Source: Jannaschia pagri (GTDB lineage: Bacteria > Pseudomonadota > Alphaproteobacteria > Rhodobacterales > Rhodobacteraceae). From it: a stretch of DNA of 64,000 nt. Positions 1 to 8,265 of the stretch are shown piece by piece. Below the pieces are notes generated by a model. That model was given only the letters and a program-made list of their open reading frames with translations, searched no databases and was not told the origin of the DNA. The position numbers and the translations under genes were made by a program. The DNA lies in the NCBI RefSeq assembly GCF_019655435.1, contig NZ_BPFH01000002.1, positions 585,466-649,465 on the forward strand, in the 5' to 3' direction. The stretch's first letter is position 1. Each line of letters opens with the position of its first letter.

Positions 1-196
1 GCCCCAGGGCATCTGGCGGGCTGACATCCCAAAAGTGAAGGTGGTGCCAGAACGGCGGCAGAACGTCGTTCGGGACGGGCCGCCCAAGGACAGCCGCGCA
101 GGCAGCGGACCGGGCCGGATCCAAGACATCCTTGACGACGCGCATAGGGGGCGGAGACATGGCATCACCGTTTCCCAGCCCAGAGGAAAGCGCAAG

Positions 197-589
197 ATGA
201 AGATCGACGCCCTCGACCACTTGGTTCTGACCGTTGCCGACCCGGAGGCCACTGCCGCTTGGTACGATCGGGTGTTGGGCACGCGGCGCGAAGTGTTCCG
301 CCCCGCCGATGGCACCACCCGGTTGGCGCTGAGCTTCGGGTCGCAAAAGATCAACCTGCACGCTGCGGGGGCGGAGTTTCGGCCCCATGCGGCGCACCCC
401 GGTCCCGGCACCGCCGACATGTGCTTCTTGTCGGACGCGCCCCTGTCGGACTGGCAAACCCACCTGGCCGACGAAGGCGTTCCCATCGAGGAAGGTCCCG
501 TGCCCCGGACCGGCGCCACGGGGCCGATCCTGTCGATCTATCTGCGGGACCCCGACGGAAATCTGATCGAGATCGCCAACCGGGTCTGA
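197..589 (+). CDS. VOC (glyoxalase/dioxygenase superfamily) protein
   Basis: A single vicinal-oxygen-chelate domain fills the 130-residue protein. It opens with DHLVLTVADPEATAAWY, the usual first beta-alpha unit, and closes with YLRDPDGNLIEIA, which carries the conserved Glu of the metal site. The frame is open further upstream, but the homologous part begins at this ATG (MKIDALDHL), so I start there. Size and motifs fit the small VOC group often labelled virulence protein or glyoxalase-like. The substrate cannot be read from sequence. It stands alone, with no partner on either side. Family certain, function unknown. Confidence 0.85.
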   Translation: MKIDALDHLVLTVADPEATAAWYDRVLGTRREVFRPADGTTRLALSFGSQKINLHAAGAEFRPHAAHPGPGTADMCFLSDAPLSDWQTHLADEGVPIEEGPVPRTGATGPILSIYLRDPDGNLIEIANRV

Positions 590-870
590 CAGCGAGGGTC
601 CGGCCCACCCTCGGGCCAATAACCCCACGCCACAGCGGCGCACCGTCATTCCGCCTCAGACCCAATCGGCTGTCCGTGCGACGATAGATAATAAAGGCAC
701 CCAAAGACGGTCAGGACGCCCAGGCCTCGACACGCCCCCATCGGGCCACAGCAACAGGCCGCCCCGGCCAAGGCACACAAGCGCTCGGGCGCCACAGAGC
801 TTCACCTAGCTCCCATCGCCCGACCCGGCCCCCTCAACGGGGTCACACCGAACGGCGTCCAGACGCCCCG

Positions 871-1569
871 TCAGCCGATCATTTCACGCAACACCGCGTC
901 CGGGCCGCTCTTGGAGGGGTCCTCCGCCCGCGCTATGGCAGGCGTTTCGCGCACGTGAAGGTCCTCCTCGACGCAGCGCAGCATGAAGGCCGCCAAATCT
1001 CCGGTACGGGTACGGATCAGCGAGGGTGGGATCACCCGCTCGAACGTCTGATAATCCCCTGACATCGCTTCATCCAGCAGCCACCCCGGTCGCACCGCCG
1101 TCCACCGGAGCGTCTCGGTCGCCCGCAACAGGCGCTCCATCTCCGCCATTTGATCGAAGATCGCGCGCAGCCCCGTGGCAGCGGCGGCTCGAAACCAGAT
1201 CGGCCCCCGGTCCAAGGTTTCCACGAAACTGGCAGAAATGGTCACCAAGCGATCCACCGAGGCCGCGCGCATGGCGAGGATCAGGTTTAACGTGCCTTCC
1301 GTGTGCAGTTTCGGCGGACAAACCGCCGTCTTAACGCCCGCATCAATGCCAACCGCGTTCAACACCGCATCAAGACCATCCATCTGATGGGCCAAGCCCT
1401 CGGGCGCCATAAGATCGGCAGCCACCCATTCCAGGTTCGGATGGGACCTGTCGGGAGGGGGACCGGGCGTATGGGCCGCACGGACGCAATGCCCCCGCTC
1501 CAGCGCCAGATCGACCAACCTGGAGCCCGTGGCACCCTCTGCACCATAAATCAAAAGCGACTTCGACAT
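871..1569 (-). CDS. NAD(P)-binding, NmrA/atypical SDR family protein
   Basis: The protein has 232 residues and begins MSKSLLIYGAEGATGSRLVD, a Rossmann dinucleotide-binding loop of the GxxGxxG kind found in NmrA-like and atypical short-chain dehydrogenases. A later segment (LRWTAVRPGWLLDE) matches the usual 'vRPg.l' strand of NAD(P)H-binding proteins. No YxxxK catalytic pair is evident, so it may be a redox sensor or isomerase-like member rather than a dehydrogenase. The start was placed at the ATG just before the nucleotide loop. Monocistronic; about 260 bases separate it from the next gene. Function not assigned. Confidence 0.75.
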   Translation of the reverse strand: MSKSLLIYGAEGATGSRLVDLALERGHCVRAAHTPGPPPDRSHPNLEWVAADLMAPEGLAHQMDGLDAVLNAVGIDAGVKTAVCPPKLHTEGTLNLILAMRAASVDRLVTISASFVETLDRGPIWFRAAAATGLRAIFDQMAEMERLLRATETLRWTAVRPGWLLDEAMSGDYQTFERVIPPSLIRTRTGDLAAFMLRCVEEDLHVRETPAIARAEDPSKSGPDAVLREMIG

Positions 1570-1833
1570 GGGGATCTCCGCTTGGACATGGGACAAACCC
1601 AACCGAGGGCAGGCCAAAGGGTTCCCGCTGCCCGCCGCCCGCCGCCAATGCGCGGGTCGTGTGCCAACAGGAGATCAACCCAGACGGATGGGCAAACGGA
1701 TCCTCGACCGTACGAAGCGCCATGGCTTACCGCTGGCTTTCGGGCCACCAACGGGGCGTACCACGGCGGCTCAGCCTATGCTCCTGCTCCCTGACGCCAC
1801 CGACCACGCACCCTATGACAGAGAGCAACCCGA

Positions 1834-2820
1834 TCACACAGCCGGGCGTCCTCCGGCGGCCGCATAGGCCATATCAATCACCCTCTGGGTGCCCGCCGCG
1901 TTTTCGAGGGTCCACGGGAACGGCGCCTCACCACGAATGGCCGCCCCAAAGGCCTCGACCTGCAAAACATACTGATCCAGGCCCGGCCAGCTGCGCCGAT
2001 GGGTGATCCCGTCGCGCCCGCGCCAGTCGACCGAGGCCTCCCCAAAGCGCGCCGCATTGAAGGGCGTCGCCAAGCGGATCAGCCCAGCCTCGCCGTGGAA
2101 CAGCATGAATTGCTCGGGCAACAGCCGCATGGAATTGACCCAATGGGCCGTAAACCCCGGAAAACGGGCCGAAACGCGGGCCAGGACATCGCAGCCGTTC
2201 TCCCACTCGATGTCCGCATGGGTGATCGCATCAGGCTCCGCCCCAGTGGCCCAGCGCGTGCAACCATAGGTATAGACCCCGATATCCGGCAGCGCACCGC
2301 CCCCCATGGCCGCCGCGTTGCGGATGTTTCCCGGATCCGCCGAATTGTCGTAGGTGAACACGCCCTCCACATGGCGCAGCCGCCCGATGGCGCCGTCCGA
2401 CAGCAGGTCGCGGACCAAGGCCCATTGGGGATGATGCACGATCATATAGGCCTCAGCGGCCTGCAGCCCGGTCCGATCCCGTGCGGCGATCAGGGGCGCG
2501 ATCTCGGCCTCGGACATGGCGACGGGCTTTTCCACCAGCACGTGTTTGCCGGCCTCCAGCGCCTTGATCCCCCAGTCCACATGCATCGTGTGGGGCAAGG
2601 GGACATAGACGGCGTCGATCTCGGGGTCCGCCAAAAGGGCGTCATAGTCGACATGGACGCGCAAACCAGGCGCGATGGCCGCGAAGGGCTCCGCCTTCTG
2701 GGGGGAGCGCGTGGCCAGCGCTGCAAGGACATGCCCACGGGCGGCGTGGATCGCGGGAGCCATGTCCTTGCGCGCAAAGTTCGACGCGCCCAGCACGCCC
2801 CAGCGGATCGGATCACTCAT
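1834..2820 (-). CDS. Gfo/Idh/MocA family oxidoreductase (first of two)
   Basis: This 328-residue protein has an N-terminal Rossmann domain (IRWGVLGASNFARKDMAPAI), the VEKPVAMS segment holding the conserved EKP lysine, and a C-terminal Gfo/Idh/MocA sheet domain. Members oxidise or reduce sugars, inositols and related polyols with NAD(P). The start ATG is five codons inside the longest frame and directly precedes the nucleotide-binding strand. It lies 86 bases from a convergently placed MarR-type gene's end and is not part of the large operon at 4840-13811. The first loop is GASNFA rather than the commoner GxGxxA. Substrate unknown. Confidence 0.85.
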   Translation of the reverse strand: MSDPIRWGVLGASNFARKDMAPAIHAARGHVLAALATRSPQKAEPFAAIAPGLRVHVDYDALLADPEIDAVYVPLPHTMHVDWGIKALEAGKHVLVEKPVAMSEAEIAPLIAARDRTGLQAAEAYMIVHHPQWALVRDLLSDGAIGRLRHVEGVFTYDNSADPGNIRNAAAMGGGALPDIGVYTYGCTRWATGAEPDAITHADIEWENGCDVLARVSARFPGFTAHWVNSMRLLPEQFMLFHGEAGLIRLATPFNAARFGEASVDWRGRDGITHRRSWPGLDQYVLQVEAFGAAIRGEAPFPWTLENAAGTQRVIDMAYAAAGGRPAV

Positions 2821-2906
2821 GGGGGCATCCTCCATTCAACTCCCGTCCCCGGACGGTTGTCGGCGGGCGGTCGGGCGTCAACCCTGGACTGCGCGCGCGT
2901 GGCCCT

Positions 2907-3359
2907 TCAGTCGCGACCACGGACCGCGTCGCTGGCCTCTGCCAAAGCGCGTGTCAGAAGATCCTTCAGCGTCGCCTCCTCCGACGGTGTGATCGGGGTC
3001 AGGATCTCACTGATGGTCTCGGCCACAGCCGCCTGGAGGGCGCGAACCACGTCTTTCCCCTCTGGCGTCAGCGACACAAGCGTGACGCGGGCGTCCTGCG
3101 CGGAGGGGCTGCGACAGACCAGGCCCTTGCCCTCTAACGACCGGATGGTCCGGGTCATCTGCGATTTGTCCCGCGCTACCCGGCGGGTCAGGTCCTGCAA
3201 ACCAACCTGGCCCATGTCCGCAAGCGTCAACAGCACGATGCCCCCGCCAGGACCCACGTTCTGCGTGTCGAAATCATGGGACTTCGATTGGAGCCCAAAG
3301 TGAATGCGCCGCATGAAGCGATCAATCAAAAGGGCCAACTCGGTGTCTTGTGCCTGCAT
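2907..3359 (-). CDS. MarR family transcriptional regulator
   Basis: A 150-residue winged-helix protein. The recognition helix region reads GLQDLTRRVARDKSQMTRTI and the wing follows as CRSPSAQDARVTLVSLTPEG, both typical of MarR. The chosen ATG (MQAQDTELALLIDRF) gives the usual MarR length; upstream in-frame sequence would run into the divergent promoter region. It is divergent from the small membrane protein gene at 3453, which is the likely regulated partner and probably shares its operator. MarR proteins commonly sense phenolic or oxidant ligands, but the effector here is unknown. Confidence 0.88.
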   Translation of the reverse strand: MQAQDTELALLIDRFMRRIHFGLQSKSHDFDTQNVGPGGGIVLLTLADMGQVGLQDLTRRVARDKSQMTRTIRSLEGKGLVCRSPSAQDARVTLVSLTPEGKDVVRALQAAVAETISEILTPITPSEEATLKDLLTRALAEASDAVRGRD

Positions 3360-3452
3360 AATTCTGTTGACTTTGTCTACCAATAGTAAATAGTGGACTT
3401 CATCCACAATAAGCGGTCGCTTGCCCGCTCTCGTATCGCAGAGGGGGCTCCC
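3360..3452. promoter_or_regulatory. Divergent promoter/operator region between marR and membrane protein gene
   Basis: This 93-base AT-rich gap separates two divergent starts. On the plus strand TTGACT at 3367-3372 could be a -35 element for the membrane protein gene. An interrupted palindrome GTGGA-CTTCA-TCCAC lies at 3393-3407 and is a plausible MarR operator. The assignment rests on position and symmetry only; no -10 box matches consensus well. Confidence 0.4.
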
Positions 3453-3908
3453 ATGGCCAACCAACAGTCGCTTGCCCTCAAGATCGCCGCGGTGCTGTGG
3501 GTCGTTTGGGGCCTTGTGCATATGTTTGCGGGCATCATGACGATACTCAACGGGACAAGCGCGGCCGTGGCGGCCATCGCCGACGGGGTCGACCCTGCTT
3601 TCCTGGTCTTAGACTACCACCCAGCCGTCGGCGCCGTCCTCAACCAGCATGGGTTCAACCTGCTCTGGATCGGCACGTTTACGACGCTCGGCGCGGTCTT
3701 CGTTTGGCGCGGGTCGGCGGTCGGGATCTTCATGACCGCCATTGTCGGCTGGGTCACGGATGTCGGCTACTTCGTGTTCATGGACCTCGGCGGGTTCGTG
3801 AAGGTCTTTCCCGGAACGGTCATGACCATCGTATCGACGGCGGCTGTCGTGCTCAGCCTTTGGGCCTATGCCACCGGTCGTCGAGGGCCCGCCAATGGGA
3901 GTTCGTAG
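3453..3908 (+). CDS. Small four-helix inner-membrane protein, unknown
   Basis: A 151-residue protein with four hydrophobic stretches: LKIAAVLWVVWGLVHMFAGI near the N-terminus, LLWIGTFTTLGAVFVW, MTAIVGWVTDVGYFVFMDL and VMTIVSTAAVVLSLWAYA. No catalytic motif is visible. The start is the ATG before MANQQSLALK, after a GGGGG-rich stretch that may serve as ribosome binding site. It is divergent from the MarR regulator and is probably controlled by it. MarR-paired small membrane proteins are often efflux or stress proteins, but nothing in the sequence proves that here. Confidence 0.7.
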   Translation: MANQQSLALKIAAVLWVVWGLVHMFAGIMTILNGTSAAVAAIADGVDPAFLVLDYHPAVGAVLNQHGFNLLWIGTFTTLGAVFVWRGSAVGIFMTAIVGWVTDVGYFVFMDLGGFVKVFPGTVMTIVSTAAVVLSLWAYATGRRGPANGSS

Positions 3909-4183
3909 CGCTGTGCCTTGGAAAAGGTTTCCGAACATCCAGGCATCGGAAAGGCATTGGGACCGCCGGGCAATTATGCCGCCAAAGACAGGGTGAATGT
4001 CCGCCGTCCGGGCGGGTATTGACGCAGTCCGCAGCGAACAGACGTGCCATGAACCCAGTCGGGACGAAGTGTGGGACGGCCCCCCTTGGCAAACCATATA
4101 GCCTCCCAAGTCTCCAGTGCCCCGCGTTGGCCCATGCCGCCCGTGCCTCTCGACATCCGTTACCGGCGCATTAGGCTCCGACC

Positions 4184-4777
4184 ATGCAACTTCGCCGGTT
4201 TGTCCGCCCATACCTGAAACGCCTCCTGCTCTTAGGCTTTTTCGTAGGCGTCCTTTGGGCGCTGCAGATCGTCAATTGGATCACCGGCTACAGCCTCAAC
4301 CGCGCCTTCGGCCTCGTCCCCAGATCGAGCTATGGCTTGGACGGGATCCTTGGCATGCCGCTTCTCCACGGGAGTTTCGGCCATCTGGCGGCGAACACGC
4401 CCCCGCTTGTCGTGATGGGCGGCCTGCTAGCCGTGACGGGCACGCGGGCCCTGCTCGCGGTCAATGGTATCATCGTCGGGCTGGGTGGCGCGCTGGTTTG
4501 GCTTCTGGGCAGCGCCGCGATCCACATCGGCGCATCGGGCCTTATCTTTGGATGGTTCGGCTTTTTGGTGGCCCGGGGCGCGGTGGACCGCGCGCCCGTC
4601 CCCTTGGCCGTAGCCCTTGGCGTTGGGCTCACCTACGGGGCGATGGTTTGGGGCGTGGTGCCAGGCCAGCCCGGCATCTCCTGGGAGGCGCATTTGTTCG
4701 GGGCCGTCGCCGGGGTCGTGGCAGCCTTCGTCCTGCGCACGCAGGTGGACACCCTCACCCCCAGACGCCGTCCTTGA
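4184..4777 (+). CDS. Rhomboid family intramembrane serine protease
   Basis: A 197-residue polytopic membrane protein. The catalytic serine is S118 in the loop motif IHIGASGLIFGWFG, and the paired histidine is H170 in SWEAHLFGAVAG. HGSFGHLAANT around residues 62-72 supplies the His and Asn of the oxyanion region, as in GlpG. All rhomboid signatures are intact, so it should be active against membrane-anchored substrates. It is monocistronic and is followed at once by two strong hairpins that end transcription toward the converging aldehyde dehydrogenase gene. Confidence 0.92.
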   Translation: MQLRRFVRPYLKRLLLLGFFVGVLWALQIVNWITGYSLNRAFGLVPRSSYGLDGILGMPLLHGSFGHLAANTPPLVVMGGLLAVTGTRALLAVNGIIVGLGGALVWLLGSAAIHIGASGLIFGWFGFLVARGAVDRAPVPLAVALGVGLTYGAMVWGVVPGQPGISWEAHLFGAVAGVVAAFVLRTQVDTLTPRRRP

Positions 4778-4785
4778 TCGGGGAC

Positions 4786-4833
4786 AAAAGTCTTCAGCGA
4801 AGACTTTTGCCAAACTTTTCAACGAAAAGTTTG
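4786..4833. terminator. Twin perfect hairpins between convergent genes
   Basis: Two back-to-back hairpins. The first has a 10-bp stem, AAAAGTCTTC (4786-4795) with GAAGACTTTT (4799-4808), and a 3-nt loop. The second has a 10-bp stem, CAAACTTTTC (4811-4820) with GAAAAGTTTG (4824-4833), and a 3-nt loop. They lie between the convergent rhomboid (ends 4777) and gabD-like (ends 4840) genes and, being symmetric with A/T-rich arms, can act as a bidirectional terminator. Confidence 0.8.
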
Positions 4834-4839
4834 CCCCCC

Positions 4840-6285
4840 TCAAATGCCGTCGATGCAGACATATTTCGTCTCTAGGTAATCCTCTAGCCCTTGGGATCCG
4901 CCTTCTTTCCCGAGACCGCTATCCTTCACACCGCCAAAAGGCGCCTCCACCGTGGTGATCAGGCCGGAGTTGATCCCGATCATCCCGTATTGCAGCCCCT
5001 CGTTCAGGCGGAACGCCCGCCCCAAATCCTTGGTGTAGGCGTAGCAGGCCAGCCCGTAGACCGTGTCATTGGCCATGGCGATGGCCTCCGCCTCGGTCTC
5101 GAACCTAAACACGGGCGCCAACGGGCCGAAGATCTCCTCCGTGGCGAACTTCATCGCCTGGGTCGCGCCGGTGACCACCGTCGGCTCAAAGAAGGTCCCG
5201 CCATTGCTATGCCGCGCGCCGCCTGTGACGATCTCGCCGCCTTGGGCGCGGGCATCTGCCACGAACTCCTCCACCTTCTCGACCGCATCCATGTCGATCA
5301 TCGGCCCCTGTTCGACGCCGCTTTCCAAACCGTCGCCGACCTTGAGCGCACGGGTCTTCTCCACCAGCTTCGCGACAAACGCGTCATGCACCGCCGCCTG
5401 CACATAGATCCGGTTCGCGCAGACACATGTCTGGCCCGCATTGCGGAACTTGGACACCATGGCCCCCTCGACCGCAGCGTCCAAATCCGCATCGTCGAAC
5501 ACCACAAAGGGCGCATTGCCGCCCAACTCCATGGAGACCTTCTTGACCGTATCCGCCGACTGCCGGATCAGCTCCTTGCCCACTTCGGTGGACCCGGTAA
5601 ACGTGATCTTGCGCACCTCTGGCGCGGCCATCATCGCGCCCGCGATTTCCCGTGCGGAGCCCGTGACCACATTGACCACACCAGCCGGATAGCCGACCTC
5701 CTCGGCCAAGGCGCCCCAGGCCAACCCGCTATAGGGCGTGGCCGTTGCGGGCTTGGCCACCACTGTACAGCCCACGGCCAGGGCTGGCGCCACCTTGCGC
5801 GCCAACATGGACGACGGAAAGTTCCAGGGCGTCACCATCCCCACCACGCCAATGGCATGCTTGGTCACCAGAATGCGCCGCCCGTTCACCCCGGCGGGCA
5901 CGATCTCCCCCTTGGCACGGCGCGCCTCCTCCGCGAACCAACGGACATATTGCGCACCGATGGCGATCTCACCCATGCTCTCGGCTAGGGGCTTGCCCAT
6001 CTCGACAGTCAGCAGCTCCGCCAGGTCTTTCTGGTTGTCCATCAGCGCATCGTGCAGCTTCCACAGCAGGCCGCAGCGCTCCATCAGCGACATATCCCGG
6101 AACGCCGAGAAGGCCTCGGCGGCGGCGGCAATCGCCCGCTCCGTCTCGGCGGTGCCACCGCCAGGAACCGTGCCGATCACCGCGCCATCCACGGGGTTGG
6201 TCACATCGATGGTCTTGCCACTGTCTGCCCCCACCCAGGCGCCGCCGATCAGGTTGGCCTCTTTCATCCAGGTCTGGAATGCCAT
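4840..6285 (-). CDS. NAD(P)-dependent aldehyde dehydrogenase, GabD-like; candidate sulfolactaldehyde dehydrogenase
   Basis: A full-length 481-residue aldehyde dehydrogenase of the succinate-semialdehyde subfamily. General base Glu is E253 (SMELGGNAPF), nucleophile is C287 (NAGQTCVCANRIYV) and the coenzyme loop is FTGSTEVGKEL. It is the last gene of the large minus-strand operon, 3 nt after the mutarotase. By family it would pass as gabD, but nothing for GABA metabolism is near. A GabD-like enzyme is the sulfolactaldehyde dehydrogenase of Pseudomonas putida SQ1 sulfoglycolysis (established knowledge), and aldolase, kinase and isomerase upstream make oxidation of (S)-sulfolactaldehyde to sulfolactate the favoured role. 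Succinate semialdehyde remains the alternative. Confidence 0.85.
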   Translation of the reverse strand: MAFQTWMKEANLIGGAWVGADSGKTIDVTNPVDGAVIGTVPGGGTAETERAIAAAAEAFSAFRDMSLMERCGLLWKLHDALMDNQKDLAELLTVEMGKPLAESMGEIAIGAQYVRWFAEEARRAKGEIVPAGVNGRRILVTKHAIGVVGMVTPWNFPSSMLARKVAPALAVGCTVVAKPATATPYSGLAWGALAEEVGYPAGVVNVVTGSAREIAGAMMAAPEVRKITFTGSTEVGKELIRQSADTVKKVSMELGGNAPFVVFDDADLDAAVEGAMVSKFRNAGQTCVCANRIYVQAAVHDAFVAKLVEKTRALKVGDGLESGVEQGPMIDMDAVEKVEEFVADARAQGGEIVTGGARHSNGGTFFEPTVVTGATQAMKFATEEIFGPLAPVFRFETEAEAIAMANDTVYGLACYAYTKDLGRAFRLNEGLQYGMIGINSGLITTVEAPFGGVKDSGLGKEGGSQGLEDYLETKYVCIDGI

Positions 6286-6288
6286 GGT

Positions 6289-7254
6289 TTAGTCCTTTGA
6301 AAACGAGAAGGTTGTGATCTGATGATAGGTCTCGCCCGGTCGCAGCGTCGCCTCCGGGAAATCGTCGTGATTGGGCGCATCGGGCCAGACCTGGGGTTCC
6401 AGCGCGACCCCGGCATGTGCGCCGTAGCGCCGCCCGTCCAACCCCGGCACGGGCGGGGACAGCTTGGCCCCGTCATAAACCTGCAAGCCCGGCTCCGTTG
6501 TGCAGATGGCCATGGCCACCCCGCTCACGCGGGAGCGCAGAACACCCACCTGCCGCAAGGCCTCCCGCCCGTCCGACAGACACAGGTTGTGGTCCAGCAA
6601 CCCGTCCCCAGGCAGCGCCTGCCCGCCGCGGAAATCGAACGCCGTGCCGTCAACGGGGGCCACGCCGACCGGGATCAACTCCGCGTCCACGGGCGTATAG
6701 CGATCCGCCGCCACGGTCAGAATGTGGTCCGCAACGCTGCCGCTATCATCCAGACACCAATAGGAGTGGTGGGCGATATTGCACAGCGTCGCCGCGTCGG
6801 CCCGCGCGTGATAGTCGATCCGCAGCGTCGCCTCTGGACCGCAGCGAAACCGCGCCTCAAGGTGCATCGCACCGGGGTACCCCATCTCGCCGTCGGCTAG
6901 GTCGATCTGGAACGCGATCTCGTCGTCACCCTGCTCCACCACCCGCCAGACGCGTTTGCCGATCCCCGCGCTGCCCCCATGCAGGTGGTGTTTGTCCAGG
7001 AAGTTCCGATCCAGCTGGTGGACCTGGCCGTCCAAGGTGAACCGCCCCTGCGCCATCCGATTGGCACAGCGCCCGACCATCGCACCCATATAGCTGGCGT
7101 GACCCGCAGCGTAGCCCTCCAACTGCTCCAACCCCAGCACCAGGGGCGGGGCATGACCTTCCAGGCGCAGATCGACCAGCGAGGCGCCCCAGTCGGTAAA
7201 CGTCGCGGTTAGCCCGTGGCCCGAGATGACATATCGGTTCAGGTCCATGGTCAC
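6289..7254 (-). CDS. Aldose 1-epimerase (galactose/sulfoquinovose mutarotase type)
   Basis: A 321-residue beta-sandwich mutarotase. NIAHHSYWCLDD holds the catalytic histidine and GVALEPQVWPDA the catalytic glutamate of the GalM family. The likely start is GTG at 7254, whose GTGA overlaps the stop of the upstream hydroxyacid dehydrogenase gene; ATG at 7248 is the alternative. It interconverts alpha and beta anomers of a free sugar. In this operon the sugar may be sulfoquinovose released by the neighbouring candidate glycosidase; a galactose mutarotase serving the locus at 25-33 kb is the alternative. Confidence 0.88.
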   Translation of the reverse strand: MTMDLNRYVISGHGLTATFTDWGASLVDLRLEGHAPPLVLGLEQLEGYAAGHASYMGAMVGRCANRMAQGRFTLDGQVHQLDRNFLDKHHLHGGSAGIGKRVWRVVEQGDDEIAFQIDLADGEMGYPGAMHLEARFRCGPEATLRIDYHARADAATLCNIAHHSYWCLDDSGSVADHILTVAADRYTPVDAELIPVGVAPVDGTAFDFRGGQALPGDGLLDHNLCLSDGREALRQVGVLRSRVSGVAMAICTTEPGLQVYDGAKLSPPVPGLDGRRYGAHAGVALEPQVWPDAPNHDDFPEATLRPGETYHQITTFSFSKD

Positions 7255-8153
7255 TCTAGCCCCAGATGCGCCGCCACCCGACGGGCCGTCATCTCTGACA
7301 CCCGCGCGTTGGCCTCAGCTGTCACGCCGCCGATGTGGGGGGTCAGGATCAGGTTGGGCACGCCCGCGAAGGGGTGCGCGGCCCCCAGCGGTTCCGTCGC
7401 GAAGGTATCCAGCGCCGCGCCGCCCAGGTGGCCCGAGCGGAGCGCGTCGCAGACCGCCCCTTCGTCCACCACGCCGCCCCGCGCCGCGTTCACCAGGATG
7501 GCACCGGGTTTCATCCGCGCCAGTGCCGCGCCGTCGATCAGGTCGCGCGTCTCTTCGGTCAAGGGAACGTGCAGCGAGACCACATCGGCCTGCGCTATGA
7601 CCTCATCGACAGACACCGCGCGCGCGCCCTCGAAGTCCTTGGCATAGGGGTCAGCGGCGATCACCTCCATCCCCAGCGCCCGGCCCAGCGCGCCAGTCTT
7701 GCGGGCGATCTCGCCATAGCCGAGCAGACCCAGCACCTTGCCCGCGATCTCTCGCCCCTGCCCCGCAGGTCCGCGCGGCCAGGCCCCGGCTTCCATCTCG
7801 GCGCGCATCATATAGGCCCCGCGTAACAGCACGGCGGCGGTCGTCACGACGTATTCCGCAACCGATAGCGTATTGGCGCCCACCGCTGGGTAGACCTCGA
7901 TCCCCCGCGCGGCACAGCCCTCCATGTCGATGTTGTCGAGGCCCACGCCCAACCGTCCGACGCAGGTGAACCCGGCGCCCAGCAGGTCCCCGCGCACCTG
8001 CGTCCGGTTGCGCACGATCAGCGCCCTGGCGGTTTGAACCATCGTCATCAACGCGTCCGGTCGATCCGGCAGGTCCGGCGCATAGGTCACCTCGGCCCGC
8101 GCCCGAAGCCAATCGACCCAAGCCTCATCCATGAACTCTGTGATCAGGATCAT
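7251..8153 (-). CDS. D-isomer-specific 2-hydroxyacid dehydrogenase, SlcC-like (candidate (S)-sulfolactate dehydrogenase)
   Basis: A 300-residue protein of the phosphoglycerate dehydrogenase family without an ACT domain. Catalytic residues are R225 (NAARGGVVDE), E254 (FATEP) and H273 (TPHIGG). LGLLGYGEIA with ADPY at the end of the next strand favours NAD. The N-terminal part (EFMDE, LIVRNRTQVRG, GRLGVGLDNID) resembles, as I remember it, the (S)-sulfolactate dehydrogenase SlcC more than SerA; this needs an alignment. The start MILITEF follows a 112-nt gap after the Gfo/Idh gene; its stop overlaps the mutarotase start. If SlcC-like, it would turn sulfolactate into sulfopyruvate. Confidence 0.85.
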   Translation of the reverse strand: MILITEFMDEAWVDWLRARAEVTYAPDLPDRPDALMTMVQTARALIVRNRTQVRGDLLGAGFTCVGRLGVGLDNIDMEGCAARGIEVYPAVGANTLSVAEYVVTTAAVLLRGAYMMRAEMEAGAWPRGPAGQGREIAGKVLGLLGYGEIARKTGALGRALGMEVIAADPYAKDFEGARAVSVDEVIAQADVVSLHVPLTEETRDLIDGAALARMKPGAILVNAARGGVVDEGAVCDALRSGHLGGAALDTFATEPLGAAHPFAGVPNLILTPHIGGVTAEANARVSEMTARRVAAHLGLE

Positions 8154-8265
8154 CGCACCAGTCTCCGGTCTCGCGCGCATGGGTCGGCGCCATCGGCGTC
8201 TGCACAGGGGGTGCACGGAAGGTGTACGCAGCGACGCCCCCATCCCACGGCTAGGTCCAAAACGC

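Noticed and set aside
1..196. Coding sequence before the VOC gene
   Set aside because: The frame is open but its translation is arginine-rich and without homology; it looks like the non-coding leader, perhaps with the end of a gene outside the window.
1834..2820. First Gfo/Idh/MocA gene as a second member of the sugar operon
   Set aside because: It is beyond the twin terminator and about 2 kb from the operon end, next to an unrelated MarR unit. It was left as a generic oxidoreductase.
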